A DNA stretch of 6,301 nucleotides, taken from contig JBPCUN010000007.1 in assembly GCA_051011115.1 (NCBI GenBank), positions 1 through 6,301 of the forward strand, given 5' to 3'. This document shows positions 5,289 to 6,301 of this stretch, piece by piece. How positions within the stretch are numbered: the first letter of the stretch is position 1; every line of letters begins with the position of its first letter. The position numbers and the translations under genes were made by a program. The DNA comes from Profundicola sp051011115. GTDB taxonomy: Bacteria > Bacteroidota > Bacteroidia > Flavobacteriales > Weeksellaceae. The notes under the pieces were generated by a model, which ran no database searches, had not been told where the DNA came from, and saw nothing but the letters and a program-made list of their open reading frames with translations.

Positions 5289-6301
5289 GTGATAAAGAAT
5301 GATTTTAATGATAAATTCTGGACACTAGGTAATGGTCAGGATTTTATAAAGTGGAGCAATGAAGATATAGAAGTTGGAAATTATGATACTTCCCTCTTTG
5401 AGTCATATGATAAGGAGTTAGATACCTTAGTTCAAAAATGGTTGGATGATGATGAATTTGGAGCCATTATGCAATCTTTACATCATTCAAATAATGAAGA
5501 GCTACCTCCCAGTTATTTAGATTTTAGAGAATCTTATGAAAGCATCCCATCGTGGGTAAATTCAGATTTAATCACATCAGGTAGTGAATTATCTGAACGT
5601 AGTGGTCTAATAGGTTTATTAGTTTTGCGAAATTTTGCTTTATTGGGTGGATATAACTTTGCTAATCTTACCAAACCATTGGTAGCTACTGGTGCGCTAG
5701 AAAAAGGAGCGGTAAATCGTTTAACCTACACCCTCGATTTCTGGGTAAATGTTTCTAGAACGGACAAAGATGCGCAACAACGCCGTATCAATGCTTGCAT
5801 TAGAACACGGTTAGTTCATTGTGCTTCCCGCATAATGATCAATAAAAAAGAACCCAATTGGGAAGTTGAAAAGTATGGTATTCCAATCAATCATGCTGAT
5901 ATGGTAGCAACCAATATCGCATTTACAGTATATTTTCTCTATGGGTTATCAGAACTTAAATTTAATTATAGTGAACAAGAAGAGGAAGGCATCTTTCACC
6001 TTTGGAAATATGTAACCTATATGTTGGGTGTGCCATTAGATATTATACCATCTAATAAAAAAGAAGCTTTAGAATTTTTTAAATTTTGGATGCAATATCA
6101 GAACAAACCAGATGAAGATTCGATAAAGCTCACCAATGCATTGCTGGACGAGAACACACCCATATCATTGCTAAAATTAGACATAGTTAAACGTAATATG
6201 GGGTATATTCATAGGAGTGTCTCGAACTTTTTGTTGGCTGGGCGGACCCCAGCTCATTTGCACCTTCCCCCCGTACGCTTTCCCAATCTCATACCTCACG
6301 C
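5289..6301 (+). CDS. MpaB/rubber-oxygenase-family protein (DUF2236), cut by window edge
   Basis: Member of the oxygenase MpaB / latex-clearing protein catalytic-domain family, whose studied members include b-type haem oxygenases that cleave carbon-carbon double bonds; the substrate here is unknown. About 337 residues are visible and the frame is open at the window end. Numbered from GTG 5289, recognisable parts are FWTLGNGQDFIKWS (10-23), SELSERSGLIGLLVLRNFAL, RLTYT (144-148), RTRLVHCASR (172-181) and YGIPINHADMVATNIAF (196-212). Compared with latex-clearing protein, Arg144/Thr148 and His177/Arg181 keep the spacing of its active-site Arg/Thr pair and proximal haem His/Arg pair, which suggests a haem site. 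The start is uncertain: the frame opens after a stop at 5244-5246, has no ATG until 5469, and that ATG would remove the conserved FWTLGNGQ segment, so GTG at 5289 is preferred. It is transcribed away from the B12 operon and no functional tie to it is evident. Confidence 0.85.
   Translation, partial: MIKNDFNDKFWTLGNGQDFIKWSNEDIEVGNYDTSLFESYDKELDTLVQKWLDDDEFGAIMQSLHHSNNEELPPSYLDFRESYESIPSWVNSDLITSGSELSERSGLIGLLVLRNFALLGGYNFANLTKPLVATGALEKGAVNRLTYTLDFWVNVSRTDKDAQQRRINACIRTRLVHCASRIMINKKEPNWEVEKYGIPINHADMVATNIAFTVYFLYGLSELKFNYSEQEEEGIFHLWKYVTYMLGVPLDIIPSNKKEALEFFKFWMQYQNKPDEDSIKLTNALLDENTPISLLKLDIVKRNMGYIHRSVSNFLLAGRTPAHLHLPPVRFPNLIPH

Noticed and set aside
1..6301. CRISPR arrays, tRNA or rRNA genes, insertion sequences
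   Set aside because: No spaced direct repeats, no tRNA-like cloverleaf or rRNA sequence, and no transposase or flanking terminal repeats were seen on reading both strands.

Overview
The window looks like a chromosomal segment from a marine-type flavobacterium (Bacteroidota, probably Flavobacteriaceae). The support is an AT-rich composition, genes without Shine-Dalgarno sequences, a TAnnTTTG-type promoter box, lipoproteins with acidic residues just after the lipobox cysteine, and a malic enzyme N-terminus of the kind found in this phylum. No genus can be assigned from the sequence alone.

Layout, left to right. The left edge carries the first 74 codons of maeB (malic enzyme) on the minus strand, with an AT-rich upstream region that contains several short perfect palindromes. 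A strong intrinsic terminator at 484-521 closes the central transcription unit. That unit runs on the minus strand from about 4925 down to 484. In order of transcription it has a promoter (-7 box at 4931-4938), a cobalamin riboswitch (about 4751-4920), a probable expression platform (4690-4743), a 382-residue surface lipoprotein of unassigned function (3507-4655), a BtuB-like TonB-dependent receptor (1647-3476) and a BtuG-like beta-propeller lipoprotein (557-1660). The receptor and BtuG-like genes overlap by 14 bases. To the right, after a 350-base non-coding stretch, a plus-strand gene for an MpaB/rubber-oxygenase-family (DUF2236) protein starts, probably at a GTG at 5289, and runs off the window.

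How the genes fit together. The three-gene unit reads as an outer-membrane vitamin B12 capture module. BtuG-like lipoprotein is expected to sit on the cell surface and hand corrinoid to the BtuB-like channel, which is energised by TonB. The riboswitch would shut the operon down when cobalamin is plentiful. The first gene, between riboswitch and receptor, has an Ig/PKD-like domain and a C-terminal module of no function I can name. Its position and surface signal make it a candidate third component of corrinoid capture. No inner-membrane BtuFCD transporter is in the unit, so it must be encoded elsewhere. The malic enzyme and MpaB-like genes are independent neighbours.
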